This document shows positions 17,531-26,383 of a stretch of DNA of 64,000 nucleotides, piece by piece. Position 1 is the stretch's first letter; the number at the start of each line of letters is the position of its first letter. The stretch is from Moorella sp. Hama-1 (GTDB lineage Bacteria; Bacillota; DSM-521; Neomoorellales; Neomoorellaceae), in the NCBI RefSeq assembly GCF_023734095.1, contig NZ_AP024620.1, positions 1,422,501 to 1,486,500 of the forward strand, in the 5' to 3' direction. The translations under genes were made by a program, and so were the position numbers. The notes under the pieces are model-generated. The model was not told the origin of the DNA, did no database searches, and saw only the letters and a program-made list of their open reading frames with translations.

Positions 17531-17762
17531 GAACCAGCCGGACTTTTATTACCGGCAAATCGATCCTGGTTGCCAGCAGGGTCTTACCAAGGAGCTGGTT
17601 TAACAATTCCCTGGCTCCCCGGGAATCGCCGACTTTTACCCGGGCGATTAGCTGGCGCTCTTTTTCCAGAGGGTAACTTCCTGCTTCCCCGTGACTATGA
17701 AGTTGTTCCTGCCTGGAAGGCCGGAGGGTGGTCTGCTTTGAAGCCGGCAACATCTTGCTCAA
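17530..17762 (-). pseudogene. Fragment of a PocR/AraC-type regulator
   Basis: The frame from 17762 contains SYPLEKERQLIARVKVGDSR and ARELLNQLLG, typical of the linker region of PocR-domain AraC regulators that control corrinoid/C1 genes. It stops being recognisable at IDLPVIKVRLV, where the URO-D fragment begins in another frame. Both the sensor part and the HTH are missing. It looks like the loser of the deletion that joined the two genes. Confidence 0.55.
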
Positions 17763-18033
17763 CTCCCGCCAGGTTTAACTACTCTTTTCAAGGGAGCTAT
17801 GCTAAAATAAATCTCATGAACTAAACTTTAAATCTTATTTTCTTTCTGGCAACGGAAATTCCTTTAGTAAAAATCAGGGTGGATAATGGCAAACCAGGAC
17901 TGGATAGAGAGATACAAGACGGCCATGCCGCCGGCGCGGTACCAACAGAGGGATGAAAACGGCAGGGGGGAGTTATTTTCAGGATGGATTTTAAATAATA
18001 TAGCTGGTTATAGTATTTACAGGAGGCAATTAA

Positions 18034-19062
18034 ATGGAACTTCCCGGGCGGATACCAATATTTGCCCAGCTTCATGAACATGCCTGTTATCGCGCCGGCC
18101 TTGATCCCGCGGTCTTCTATAATGATGCCGGCATACTTGTCCGTAACCAGATAGAAACCAGCAAGCTGTATGAAATGGATTTGCCTATGATCCTTTATGA
18201 TGTCTATAATATTGAAGCGGAGGCCCTGGGGCAGCCGGTGGTGGGTTACCGGGCCAAAGGCCCCCAGCTGGCCGGTACGCCGTTATTAAGCAATAAAGAT
18301 GACCTGGAACAGTTGAAATTAGATTTAGGCCGGGGAAGATGGCCTGGGCGGACCCGTTTCGTAACGGAGGTTAACCGGCTAATCCAGCAGGAACTGGCTA
18401 CTCCTCCCCCGCTTTTCTTTTGCGCGCCGTTTACTCTGGCGGTGACTTTGCGGGGATATACAGGGTTGATTACGGACCTGAAACGGGACCCCGGCTTTGG
18501 CCGCCGGTTACTGGAACACCTCTGCCGGATGGTCGTCGTCCCCTGGATTAAGCTCCAGCACGAACATTGCCCGGAGGCCACCCTGGCTCAGGGGGTCGAT
18601 GCCTGGGGTTCCCTGCCGAATACTGACCTGCAGATCTGGGATGAATTTATAATCCCGATTTATGAATACCTCAGGGAATTGTTAACCGGGGAAATTGCAG
18701 TAGGGTTTGTCGGTTACTGGGGCGAGAGTTTATGCGCCGATGCCTGGGAGTTTATCAAGCGTAAACTCTACGTTTGCGGCCCTTGCTTTGGGGGGGGTAT
18801 TATTGCTACCGATCCGGATCTGAAATACCTGGGACTGGAAACCTTTGCCCGGATAGCCCGGGCCTATGGCAGGAAACTTATCCTGGGTATCGGCGCCGAG
18901 GAGTTATACCAGGGACCGCCGGAGGCTATCGCGGCCAGGATTAATCAATATAAGAGTCTTATGGGGCCTGAACAGCCCCCCATCAACCTTTTCCTCGCCC
19001 ACATTATCGCCGAGACCCCACCGGAAAATATTCGGGCGGCGGTGCAGGCGGCTCATCATTGA
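18034..19062 (+). CDS. Uroporphyrinogen decarboxylase-family protein (MtaA/CmuA-like methyltransferase type)
   Basis: 342 residues with a URO-D barrel (LPGRIPIFAQLHEHACYRAG, CAPFTLAVTLRGYTGLITDL, FVGYWGESLCADAWEF, LILGIGAEELYQGPPEAI). Outside tetrapyrrole synthesis, such proteins move methyl groups between corrinoid proteins and thiol or folate acceptors. It is divergent from the MtrH/corrinoid cluster. GGAGG lies nine bases before ATG 18034. The role is inferred from context; the substrate is unknown. An upstream plus-strand frame of 63 codons (17886-18077) overlaps it and I could not support it as a gene. Confidence 0.82.
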   Translation: MELPGRIPIFAQLHEHACYRAGLDPAVFYNDAGILVRNQIETSKLYEMDLPMILYDVYNIEAEALGQPVVGYRAKGPQLAGTPLLSNKDDLEQLKLDLGRGRWPGRTRFVTEVNRLIQQELATPPPLFFCAPFTLAVTLRGYTGLITDLKRDPGFGRRLLEHLCRMVVVPWIKLQHEHCPEATLAQGVDAWGSLPNTDLQIWDEFIIPIYEYLRELLTGEIAVGFVGYWGESLCADAWEFIKRKLYVCGPCFGGGIIATDPDLKYLGLETFARIARAYGRKLILGIGAEELYQGPPEAIAARINQYKSLMGPEQPPINLFLAHIIAETPPENIRAAVQAAHH

Positions 19063-19145
19063 TCAACTTGATCAACAAGAAAGCTCGACTTTTGAAATCA
19101 ACGGGATTATATTAATTCTGTAATAAGCAAAGTGGCTTAGATGGC

Positions 19146-19190
19146 AAAGGAGCCGGCTATTCTGCAATGGAAAAGCCGGCTCCTTTTCTT
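19146..19190. terminator. Bidirectional terminator between URO-D and LacI genes
   Basis: AAAGGAGCCGGCT (19146-19158) pairs with AGCCGGCTCCTTT (19174-19186), 13 perfect pairs, with T-rich sequence after it on the plus strand (TTTTCTTT). It serves the convergent genes ending at 19062 and 19212. Confidence 0.85.
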
Positions 19191-19211
19191 TACCGTCCTA
19201 AAAATAATAGA

Positions 19212-20216
19212 CTAACAGGTTTCCCGGATAATCAGTTCGGCCGGTACTAGTACCCGGCGCCGGGGCGTCGAGGGGTCATTAATATGATCGAGTAACATTT
19301 CAGCCGCTTTAATACCGATCTCGTTACTGGGAGAATGGACGGTAGTCAGGCGCGGTCTGGTAAAAGGGGTAATGGGAATATCGTCAAAACCAATTACGGC
19401 CACATCCCGAGGGATGTGCAACCCCATGTCCAGGGCCGCATTAAGGGCACCGATAGCTAAAAGGTCATTGAAAGTGAATACAGCAGTTACTCGGGCCTGT
19501 CTCCCCAGCAGGGTGGCCATACATCGGTAACCGCTTTCAATCGAAATATAACTACCACTAACAATCTGGTTTAATGACAAACCGGCTTTTTTTAAAACCT
19601 CATCGGTTGCTTCCAGACGGCGCTTAGTAATCAGCATTTGCGGTTCACCGGTTATAACCCCAATTTCTGTATGTCCCTTTTGTAAAAGGTATTGGATAGC
19701 CATTCGGGTTCCCTGGCAATCATCAATATTAATACAGCTAATGCCGGCCTTGACAGGTATCGAATCGAGATCGGGCATATCTTCGACGACAACAATGGGG
19801 ATATCTAAACCGGCTAGAATTTGCTGATACCCTTCTTGTAGAGAGCCAGATCCGGCCAGGATAATGCCATCGACATGCCGCTGGATGATGTTGTTAAATA
19901 TCGCCTGCTGTTTAGGGACTTCTTCCTCAAAGGAAAAGATGCTGGTAGTATAACCCGAACTGGATAAAGCCGCCTCGCATCCTTCGGCCAGCTGGCTAAA
20001 GTAAGGATTGCGCAACGTAGGAAAAACGAGGGCTATGGTATAGGTGCGGCCCGTTAAAAGGCTTTTGGCCAGGGGGTTGGGGGTATAATTCATTTCCGTT
20101 ACGATTTGCAGGATACGCTCCCGGGTTTGGGGTCGCACCAACTCCGGTTTATTTAAAGCCCGTGACACAGTAGCAATAGATACTCCGGCCCTGGCAGCGA
20201 TAGTTTTTATATCCAT
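19212..20216 (-). CDS. LacI-family repressor of the Mch-like/FolB operon
   Basis: 334 residues: an N-terminal HTH (IKTIAARAGVSIATVSRAL) and hinge (YTPNPLAKSLLTGRT), then a sugar-binding-type effector domain (IALVFPTLRNPYFSQLAEG, VIGFDDIPITPFTRPRL). It is divergent from the operon beginning at 20410, and an operator-like palindrome lies between them. It is very similar in its HTH to the regulator at 31701, so the two may share operators. The effector is probably the imported compound or a breakdown product. Confidence 0.9.
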   Translation of the reverse strand: MDIKTIAARAGVSIATVSRALNKPELVRPQTRERILQIVTEMNYTPNPLAKSLLTGRTYTIALVFPTLRNPYFSQLAEGCEAALSSSGYTTSIFSFEEEVPKQQAIFNNIIQRHVDGIILAGSGSLQEGYQQILAGLDIPIVVVEDMPDLDSIPVKAGISCINIDDCQGTRMAIQYLLQKGHTEIGVITGEPQMLITKRRLEATDEVLKKAGLSLNQIVSGSYISIESGYRCMATLLGRQARVTAVFTFNDLLAIGALNAALDMGLHIPRDVAVIGFDDIPITPFTRPRLTTVHSPSNEIGIKAAEMLLDHINDPSTPRRRVLVPAELIIRETC

Positions 20217-20377
20217 TGATGAAACAACCCCTGCTTTATACTCCGCCCTTTTTTAAACCTTCACTTTATAGTAATACCTATCTTTCAGGCCCGTCAACCT
20301 AAAAAATTACTTTAAAAATTTATTTGTTTGCAGGAGGAATTTATAAAGTAATGGCGAATTAACTTCTTATTAACTCA

Positions 20378-20391
20378 TGTAAAGGTTTTCA
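20378..20391 (+). promoter_or_regulatory. LacI-type operator before the Mch-like operon
   Basis: TGTAAAGGTTTTCA is a near palindrome with the LacI/CcpA-type TGNAAN(CG)NTTNCA layout. It lies 19 bases before ATG 20410 and resembles the sites at 31534, 31672 and 32759. Confidence 0.5.
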
Positions 20392-20409
20392 TAAAGAGGG
20401 AAATCAACG

Positions 20410-21390
20410 ATGCCTGACGGTTTAAGAGCCAGCCTTAACAACCTGGCCGCTCAAATCCTGGAAGCGGAAGTTCTGCCCCAAGCTGAATCCCTGGGTATTG
20501 GCGTCATCAGGTTAACCAACGGAGCCGTTGTTATCGATATGGGTATTCGCTACCCTGGTAGCTGGTCGGCTGCCGCTTACTTTGTCAGGGTCGGTTTGGG
20601 AGGCCTGGGGCAGTTAACTTTTAATACGTATCCTTTAAACGGTTTCCTCATTCCGGCGGTCCAGATAACGGTAACTAATCCCTTAATCGCTGAAATGGCT
20701 TCCCATGTGGCCTACTGGAAGTTAAATCACCAGGGGAAAAATCTCGTTATTTCCGGACCAATCAGGAGTATAAAAGGCTCCGATGTTTTTGCCCGGGCTA
20801 CCGCTTATCGCGATGTTGCTGCTACTAAAGCCGTAGCTTGCCTACAAACCACTGAGATCCCCGGGGAGGAATTAGCGGAACTTCTGGCCAGTGAAATCGG
20901 GCTCCCGGTTACCTCCCTTTATATCCTGGTGGCTAAAACCGCCTCCATTGTCGGCGCCGTGCAGGTTTGCGCCCGGAATGTTGAACAAACTCTACCCACC
21001 CTCTATGACCGGGGGTTTGATCTAGCGAAGATTGTCCAGGCCGAGGGCCATACACCAGTAGTTTCTATTGTTGATGATGAAGAGGTGGCTTATGGTCACG
21101 TAAATGATTGCCTTATCTATGGTCAGGAAAGTAATATATATGTTCGTTGCCAGGATGAGGAGTTAATCCAAATATTAAATGATATTCCCTTTGTTAAGAA
21201 TAGAGGTATTTATGGAACTCCATTCCAGGAGCTTTTTCAGCGCTGCAGGAATGATTGGGCCCTGGTGCCCAGGGATTGGGATGCCCCCTGCCAGGTGAAT
21301 TTGATTAACCTGGCAACCGGCAACATTTTTTCCACGGGTTCCCGCCATTTAGGTATCCTTACCAGTGATTTTTTAGGTGTAAAGGAGTAA
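20410..21390 (+). CDS. Mch-like protein (methenyl-tetrahydromethanopterin cyclohydrolase family)
   Basis: 326 residues, about the archaeal Mch length. Recognisable blocks in order: RLTNGAVVIDMG (archaeal LENG..VIDCGV), VGLGGLGQLTF, FLIPAVQITVTNPLIAEMA, LVAKTASIVGAVQVCARNVE, NDCLIYGQ, and YGTPFQELFQ. The Arg-xx-Glu pair implicated in archaeal Mch catalysis (as I recall) is kept as R189 and E192. Mch interconverts methenyl and formyl C1 units on tetrahydromethanopterin, a cofactor not expected in an acetogen, so the real substrate may be another pterin-like or folate compound. It is the first gene of the operon; AGAGGG precedes ATG 20410. Confidence 0.83.
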   Translation: MPDGLRASLNNLAAQILEAEVLPQAESLGIGVIRLTNGAVVIDMGIRYPGSWSAAAYFVRVGLGGLGQLTFNTYPLNGFLIPAVQITVTNPLIAEMASHVAYWKLNHQGKNLVISGPIRSIKGSDVFARATAYRDVAATKAVACLQTTEIPGEELAELLASEIGLPVTSLYILVAKTASIVGAVQVCARNVEQTLPTLYDRGFDLAKIVQAEGHTPVVSIVDDEEVAYGHVNDCLIYGQESNIYVRCQDEELIQILNDIPFVKNRGIYGTPFQELFQRCRNDWALVPRDWDAPCQVNLINLATGNIFSTGSRHLGILTSDFLGVKE

Positions 21391-21395
21391 CCGGC

Positions 21396-22202
21396 ATGAA
21401 ACACCTGATCGATAACCTGATGGCTAATCCGGAGATCTATGGCCTCTGGAAATATATCCCCTACCCGGGTTGCACTATTCTTGACTGCGGTTTTAATACC
21501 CCCGGCGGCTGGGAGGCCGCCCGTTTGTTGGCCCTTGCTGCTATAGACGAAAGAGGTTTGGTTTCCTTTGGAAATTTTGATTTAGGAAGCTGCAGGTTAC
21601 CGGCCATCAATATTTGTTATGATTCCCCTAAAACCCTGCTTGCTACCCTGGCGCAACCAGTGCACATAAAAAACTGGGAGATTTTTGGCCCGGCTCTTGT
21701 ACCAGGTAATAAAAATAGACTACTTTTATGTTCAATAGATAAAATTGACTCTGGTTCTTGTGGTAGGCCTGCACTTCCGGAGTTGCTGATGGGCATAAAT
21801 AATACCCTGGATCTAAATAACCACGACCAGGTTGTTATAGCTATCGCCCCCTACCCCAGCCTTGTCGGCATGATCCTCCAGACTTCCTCGGCCCTACCCA
21901 GGACCCTGCAGATTTTAATTACTAATGGTCTGGATCCCGACCAGGTACTCTGGGGATGGAGTAGTTGTCCTCTTCCCCCGTTGGTGGATGACTTGCAGTT
22001 GGCCATTGCGCGCTTGGAGAAAACCTTGCTTTATGGACTAACTATCAGCCTTTGGGTCAGGGGTGATAATGAGCAACTAGTGACTTTATTAAATAAGACT
22101 CCCGTTAACGGACAGGTGCGTCTCCATAATTTGACCACAGCCAAGACTATCGTTAAAGGATCGATTGCCGGCGATCAATTAAGAAATCTATATAGTTTAT
22201 AG
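21396..22202 (+). CDS. Second, divergent Mch-like protein without the catalytic pair
   Basis: 268 residues starting five bases after the first Mch-like gene, with GGAGTAA before ATG 21396. It keeps the fold marks (GCTILDCGFNTPGGWEAARL, LPAINICYDSP, IAIAPYPSLVGMILQ) and a shortened C-terminus. Where the first copy has ARNVE this one reads SALPR, so both candidate catalytic residues are lost. It may be a non-catalytic subunit of a heteromer or bind the same ligand for another purpose (inference). It is too divergent to be a recent duplication. Confidence 0.68.
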   Translation: MKHLIDNLMANPEIYGLWKYIPYPGCTILDCGFNTPGGWEAARLLALAAIDERGLVSFGNFDLGSCRLPAINICYDSPKTLLATLAQPVHIKNWEIFGPALVPGNKNRLLLCSIDKIDSGSCGRPALPELLMGINNTLDLNNHDQVVIAIAPYPSLVGMILQTSSALPRTLQILITNGLDPDQVLWGWSSCPLPPLVDDLQLAIARLEKTLLYGLTISLWVRGDNEQLVTLLNKTPVNGQVRLHNLTTAKTIVKGSIAGDQLRNLYSL

Positions 22203-22215
22203 GGAGGAAATGTTG

Positions 22216-22872
22216 TTGGTTAAACTTCTGGGCATTTGCGGTAGTCCTCGAAAGGCAGCCACCGAATATATTCTGACGGAAGCCTTGCAGGCGGCAGCTG
22301 AAATTGAAGGTGTAACTACGCAACTGCTTACTCTCAGAGGCAAAAAAATAAACTTCTGCCTGCACTGCGACCGTTGCGTTAAGAATGAGCTGGATTACTG
22401 CCCCACTTTTGACGATGATATGCGCCCCGTTTACCAGACTTTTTACGAAGCCGACGCTTACCTCCTGGCCTCCCCCGTCTATAACATGGGGGCCAGCGGG
22501 CAAATAGTTACTTTTTTAAACCGTTTTCGGCCAACTTATACCATATTAAAAAAGGATCCCAATTATTTTTCCCGGAAGGTAGGTGGTGCCATCGCCATCG
22601 GTGGTACTCGTAATGGCGGCCAGGAAACAGCCCTGAATGTTTTGCTGGGGTTTTATTACACCCATGGCATCCTGGTGGTCAGCGGCGGCCTGGGTATTTA
22701 TCATGGCGCTGCTATCTGGAGCCAGGATCGTAAGGTGGAAGGGGCGAGGGAGGATGTGACCGGGGTAGCGAACGCCCGGACTATTGCCCGGCGGGTTGCC
22801 GAAGCGGCTATAATGCTAAAAAGTGGAAAGGGTCTACTTAATCATGAAACAGAAACTATTGCCAGAAGGTGA
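22216..22872 (+). CDS. Iron-sulfur flavoprotein (Isf-like, NADPH-dependent FMN reductase family)
   Basis: About 218 residues with a flavodoxin-like fold. LLGICGSPRKAATEYIL forms the FMN phosphate loop, and CLHCDRCVKNELDYC is a compact CX2CX2CX7C motif, which in Isf proteins of methanogens holds a [4Fe-4S] cluster. ASPVYNMGASGQIVTFLNRF is the second FMN loop. It would shuttle one or two electrons for a redox step in this operon. I prefer TTG 22216 (GGAGG eight bases upstream); an ATG at 22210 abuts the GGAGG. It is co-operonic with the Mch-like pair and overlaps the FolB-like gene by four bases. Confidence 0.8.
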   Translation: MVKLLGICGSPRKAATEYILTEALQAAAEIEGVTTQLLTLRGKKINFCLHCDRCVKNELDYCPTFDDDMRPVYQTFYEADAYLLASPVYNMGASGQIVTFLNRFRPTYTILKKDPNYFSRKVGGAIAIGGTRNGGQETALNVLLGFYYTHGILVVSGGLGIYHGAAIWSQDRKVEGAREDVTGVANARTIARRVAEAAIMLKSGKGLLNHETETIARR

Positions 22873-23252
22873 AGTGGTTGGAAAAAGAGGATCTTTTGTT
22901 AATAAAAGGAATGCAATTTTGGGCTAAACATGGGTACTTTTCCGAGGAAAACAAGCTAGGCCAACGATTTGTGGTAGATGTGGAAGTAGCCACTGACATG
23001 AGCCATACCTGTATCACTGATGATCTTACAGGTGCTTTGAGTTATATGGATGTCTATGCCCTTACCTCTAAGGTAGTAACGCAAGAAGAACACCGGACCG
23101 TCCAGAGGATTGCCCAACGTATCGCCGATGAGATCATAGCTGCTCACCCGATAAAACAGGTCCGGGTGACGGTGAAAAAACCTTCAGTGGCTATCGGTGG
23201 TATTGTGGAGTATAGCGGTTGCTCCATAGTCCGGGAACCGCAAAACCCATAA
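22869..23252 (+). CDS. FolB-like dihydroneopterin aldolase-family protein
   Basis: 127 residues, the usual FolB/FolX length. Visible: HGYFSEENKLGQRFVVDVEV (HG...E...GQ motif), LSYMDVY with the catalytic-region Tyr, and VRVTVKKPSVAIGG with the active-site Lys. The pterin-anchoring Glu (LIE.xAER in FolB) is replaced by Gln in TVQRIAQRIAD, so it may act on a different pterin. FolB cleaves the side chain of dihydroneopterin. No other folate genes are here. Start GTG 22869 overlaps the upstream stop (GTGA). Confidence 0.82.
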   Translation: MKWLEKEDLLLIKGMQFWAKHGYFSEENKLGQRFVVDVEVATDMSHTCITDDLTGALSYMDVYALTSKVVTQEEHRTVQRIAQRIADEIIAAHPIKQVRVTVKKPSVAIGGIVEYSGCSIVREPQNP

Positions 23253-23275
23253 TAATTTTTAAGGAGGAAGATAAG

Positions 23276-24313
23276 ATGGGTAAACGCGTACGGAAAGGGT
23301 TGGCTTTAGTAGTTGTTGCTCTCCTGACCCTGACCCTGGCCCTGGTGGCCGGTTGTGGAAGCAAACCGGCCACAGATGCTGGCAAACAAGGTAATAGTCC
23401 GGCAACCGGCAATAGCTCTTCCGGTAGTGGTGATTTTAAGGTAGCCCTTGTTTGTCCCGGCGCTGTCAATGACGGTGGTTGGAATGCCTCTGCTCTCGCA
23501 GGTCTGAACGATATCCAGTCTAAACTCGGGGCCAAGGTTGCTTATACGGAAAAAGTGGCTCCTGCCAATTATGCCCAGGTGATTCGTACCTATGCCCGCC
23601 AGGGTTATAATCTGATCTTCGGCCATGGGTATGAATTTAATGAAGCCATGAAAACAGTGGCCCCGGAATTTCCTAATACCAAATTTGTGGTTATTAACGG
23701 TAACGTTACTGGTCCTAATTTGGCTTCTACGAACTTTAAATTTGGCGAACTGGGTTACTTTACCGGTATGGCGGCTGGTATGGTAACTAAGAGTAACAAA
23801 GTGGGTGTGGTTGCTCCTGAAGCCTCGCCAACGGTGACCGCAGATATTGATACCTTTAAAGAAGGCGTAGCCAAAGTGAATCCAAAAGCCACCGTATCCG
23901 TTTCCTATACCGGCAGCTGGGAAGATATCCCCAAGGCCAAGGAAGCAGCCAAGGCTTTGTTATCCCAGGGGGATGATGTCTTACTGGTTATGGGTAACTC
24001 CTTCAGTATCGGCGTTTTCCAGGCCTGTAAGGATGCCAATGCCAAGGCCATCGGTTGGGTATCAGACCAGAACTCTATGGCGCCAGATACTATTATTACC
24101 AGCGGTCTCCAATCAGTCGAAACTCTCTATGTCGATATGGCCCAGATGGTTAAAGACGGCAAATTCGAAGGTAAAAACAATATTTTTGGCATGAAAGAAA
24201 GTGCCCAATCTCTAGCACCTTTTAAGAACGTACCCCAGGATGTTGTTGATAAAGTCCAGGGCGCTGTTAAGGATTACCTGGCTGGCAAACTCAGTATTAA
24301 AACGATGTACTAA
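23276..24313 (+). CDS. BMP-family substrate-binding lipoprotein (second importer)
   Basis: About 345 residues. The signal ends in a lipobox (LVAGC|GS), followed by a Ser/Gly/Asn linker and a Bmp-type binding domain (VALVCPGAVNDGGWNASALA, LIFGHGYEFNEAMK, NVTGPNLAS, GYFTGMAAG, VSYTGSWEDI). It has a strong GGAGG nine bases before ATG 23276. It is the binding protein for the importer 24339-27900, and is clearly paralogous to 7618 but diverged enough for a different solute. Confidence 0.9.
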   Translation: MGKRVRKGLALVVVALLTLTLALVAGCGSKPATDAGKQGNSPATGNSSSGSGDFKVALVCPGAVNDGGWNASALAGLNDIQSKLGAKVAYTEKVAPANYAQVIRTYARQGYNLIFGHGYEFNEAMKTVAPEFPNTKFVVINGNVTGPNLASTNFKFGELGYFTGMAAGMVTKSNKVGVVAPEASPTVTADIDTFKEGVAKVNPKATVSVSYTGSWEDIPKAKEAAKALLSQGDDVLLVMGNSFSIGVFQACKDANAKAIGWVSDQNSMAPDTIITSGLQSVETLYVDMAQMVKDGKFEGKNNIFGMKESAQSLAPFKNVPQDVVDKVQGAVKDYLAGKLSIKTMY

Positions 24314-24338
24314 GGAGTGACTCGTTACGGGCAGCCGT

Positions 24339-25394
24339 TTGGGAGTTAAAATCCAAGACACCCTGAATTACCTCCTAGTTGCATTCCTGGCCATAATTGT
24401 CGCCCTGGGTTTAAGCTCCTTTATTTTAATCTGGCAGGGCAGCAATCCGTGGGAAGCTTATGCAGCCTTGTTTGGGGGCGCCTTTATCGGTCTGGGTAAC
24501 CTGGGTGCGAGTTTGGTCCTGGCCTTGCCTTTGATGCTGGCAGGTCTTGGTATTGCCCTGGCCTTCCGGGCAGGTATCTTTAACATCGGCGCCGAAGGGC
24601 AGCTCTACCTTGGCGCCATGGCAGCAACCATTGTAGGTTCGCGTTACCCGGATTTACCGTTTGTGATCCACCTTCCACTGGCGCTGGCGGCAAGTTGTGC
24701 CGCCGGCGGCCTGTGGGCGCTTATCCCGGGCTTTTTGAAAGTCCGGCGGGGATTTAACGAGGTTATTACCACGATTTTGTTGAACTATATCGGTGTGTAC
24801 TTTGTCGATTACTCTGTGAATAGTTTTTTAAAGGACCCAGCTACCTTTGCCCCCCAATCACCACCGATCACTCCTACCGCGCAGTTACCTAAACTTTTAG
24901 CCGGTACCGAACTCAACGCCGGCCTGTTCCTGGGTTTGCTGGCAGCAGTAATCCTTTTCATCGTTCTCTACAAAACCGATTGGGGCTTCGGGGTGCGAGC
25001 CGTAGGTTCGAACCCCGAAGCCGCTCGGACGGCTGGAATGAACGCCGGTAGAACGCTGATAGTGACCATGGTTGTCAGCGGTGCCCTGGCCGGATTAGCC
25101 GGAGCCGTCCAGATTCTAGGTTACCAGAACATTTTGCTCCAGGACTTTTCGCCTAATACCGGCTATGATGCCATTGCGGTGGCCCTTTTAGGCAATCTTA
25201 ACCCCCTGGGCACAGTAGCGGCAGCCATCTTTTTCGGGGCCCTGCGCAATGGTGCCAATACCATGCAAATCCTGATGGGTATTCCAGTAACTATTGTCTA
25301 CATCATCCAAGCAATCATTATCGTCTGCGTTCTCGCCTTTAGTAAACTGAAAATCAGGCTGATCAACTTTAAGCTGCGGGAGGGGGTCCAATAA
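24339..25394 (+). CDS. ABC importer permease (first, second importer)
   Basis: 351 residues, about eight to ten membrane segments, BPD_transp_2 family (FRAGIFNIGAEGQLYLGAMA, VRAVGSNPEAARTAGM coupling loop). It is paralogous to 4925. TTG 24339 is the only plausible start in frame after the preceding TGA; the ribosome site is weak. It shares a TAATG stop/start overlap with the next permease. Confidence 0.87.
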   Translation: MGVKIQDTLNYLLVAFLAIIVALGLSSFILIWQGSNPWEAYAALFGGAFIGLGNLGASLVLALPLMLAGLGIALAFRAGIFNIGAEGQLYLGAMAATIVGSRYPDLPFVIHLPLALAASCAAGGLWALIPGFLKVRRGFNEVITTILLNYIGVYFVDYSVNSFLKDPATFAPQSPPITPTAQLPKLLAGTELNAGLFLGLLAAVILFIVLYKTDWGFGVRAVGSNPEAARTAGMNAGRTLIVTMVVSGALAGLAGAVQILGYQNILLQDFSPNTGYDAIAVALLGNLNPLGTVAAAIFFGALRNGANTMQILMGIPVTIVYIIQAIIIVCVLAFSKLKIRLINFKLREGVQ

Positions 25395-26383
25395 TGTTTC
25401 TGCTGCATATATTCACCGAGGCCGATTTCTATAACGCGGCCATCCGCCTAACAGTTCCCCTCCTGCTGGCGGCCACGGGCGGGCTTTTTAGCGAGCGCGC
25501 CGGCGTTTTAAACCTGGGACTGGAAGGCATGATGCTCATGGGCTCTTTTTTCGGCTATCTGGGTGCCCTTTATTCCCATAGCGTGATAATCGGCCTCCTG
25601 ATTGCAGCCCTCAGTGGTGGCCTGCTGGCCCTCCTGCATGCTTACATGAGCATTACGGTCAAGGTGGATCAGATTGTAACTGCCGTAGGTATTAATATGT
25701 TAGCCCTGGGGATAACCAGTACTGTGTTTCGCTTGATTTTCGGCACCAACCTTAACCAGTTGGAATCACCGGGTATGGTACCGGTGAACTTCGGGGCTTT
25801 GAGTAAAATACCTTTCCTGGGCCATGTATTCTTTGACCAGGTCCCCCTGGTCTATGTGGCCCTCGTCCTGGTCCTTTTGGCCAACTATATCCTTTACCAC
25901 ACCTTCTGGGGACTGGCCATCAGGGCGGCGGGCGAACACCCCCAGGCCCTGGATGTGGCTGGCATTGACGTCCTTAAAGTTCGTTACGTGGCGGTGGTAA
26001 TCAGCGGTCTCCTGGCCGGATTGGGTGGAGCCGCCGTCACCTTAAGCGGTATCAATACCTTCTACGATAATATTACCGCCGGTCGTGGTTTTATCGCCTT
26101 TGCCGCCATTGTCTTTGGTAAATGGACGGCCTTCGGTACCGCCCTGGCCACCCTTCTATTCGGCGCCGGCGAAGCCCTCCAATTACGCCTGCAGGCATTT
26201 AATTTCCCCATACCCTATCAATTCTTTTTAATGTTGCCCTATGCCCTGACCCTGGTAGCCCTCATCTTTTTCATGGGGCCTTCCAAAGGCCCTGCTGCCA
26301 GCGGGGCTCCCTATAACAAAGATAAAGCCCGCGGTCACCGCCGCCGGCCCACCAAGGCATCGCAATCGGGGGCGAATTTATGA
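25394..26383 (+). CDS. ABC importer permease (second, second importer)
   Basis: 329 residues. SERAGVLNLGLEGMMLMGSF opens the conserved core, and IRAAGEHPQALDVAGI is the ATPase-coupling loop. It is paralogous to 4009 but carries a longer basic tail (KARGHRRRPTKASQSG). It overlaps the ATPase gene by four bases (ATGA). Confidence 0.88.
   Translation: MFLLHIFTEADFYNAAIRLTVPLLLAATGGLFSERAGVLNLGLEGMMLMGSFFGYLGALYSHSVIIGLLIAALSGGLLALLHAYMSITVKVDQIVTAVGINMLALGITSTVFRLIFGTNLNQLESPGMVPVNFGALSKIPFLGHVFFDQVPLVYVALVLVLLANYILYHTFWGLAIRAAGEHPQALDVAGIDVLKVRYVAVVISGLLAGLGGAAVTLSGINTFYDNITAGRGFIAFAAIVFGKWTAFGTALATLLFGAGEALQLRLQAFNFPIPYQFFLMLPYALTLVALIFFMGPSKGPAASGAPYNKDKARGHRRRPTKASQSGANL

Noticed and set aside
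17886-18077. 63-codon frame beginning MANQDWIERYKTAMPPARYQ
   Set aside because: It overlaps the well-supported URO-D gene by 44 bases and resembles nothing I know. It could be a remnant, but the evidence is too thin.
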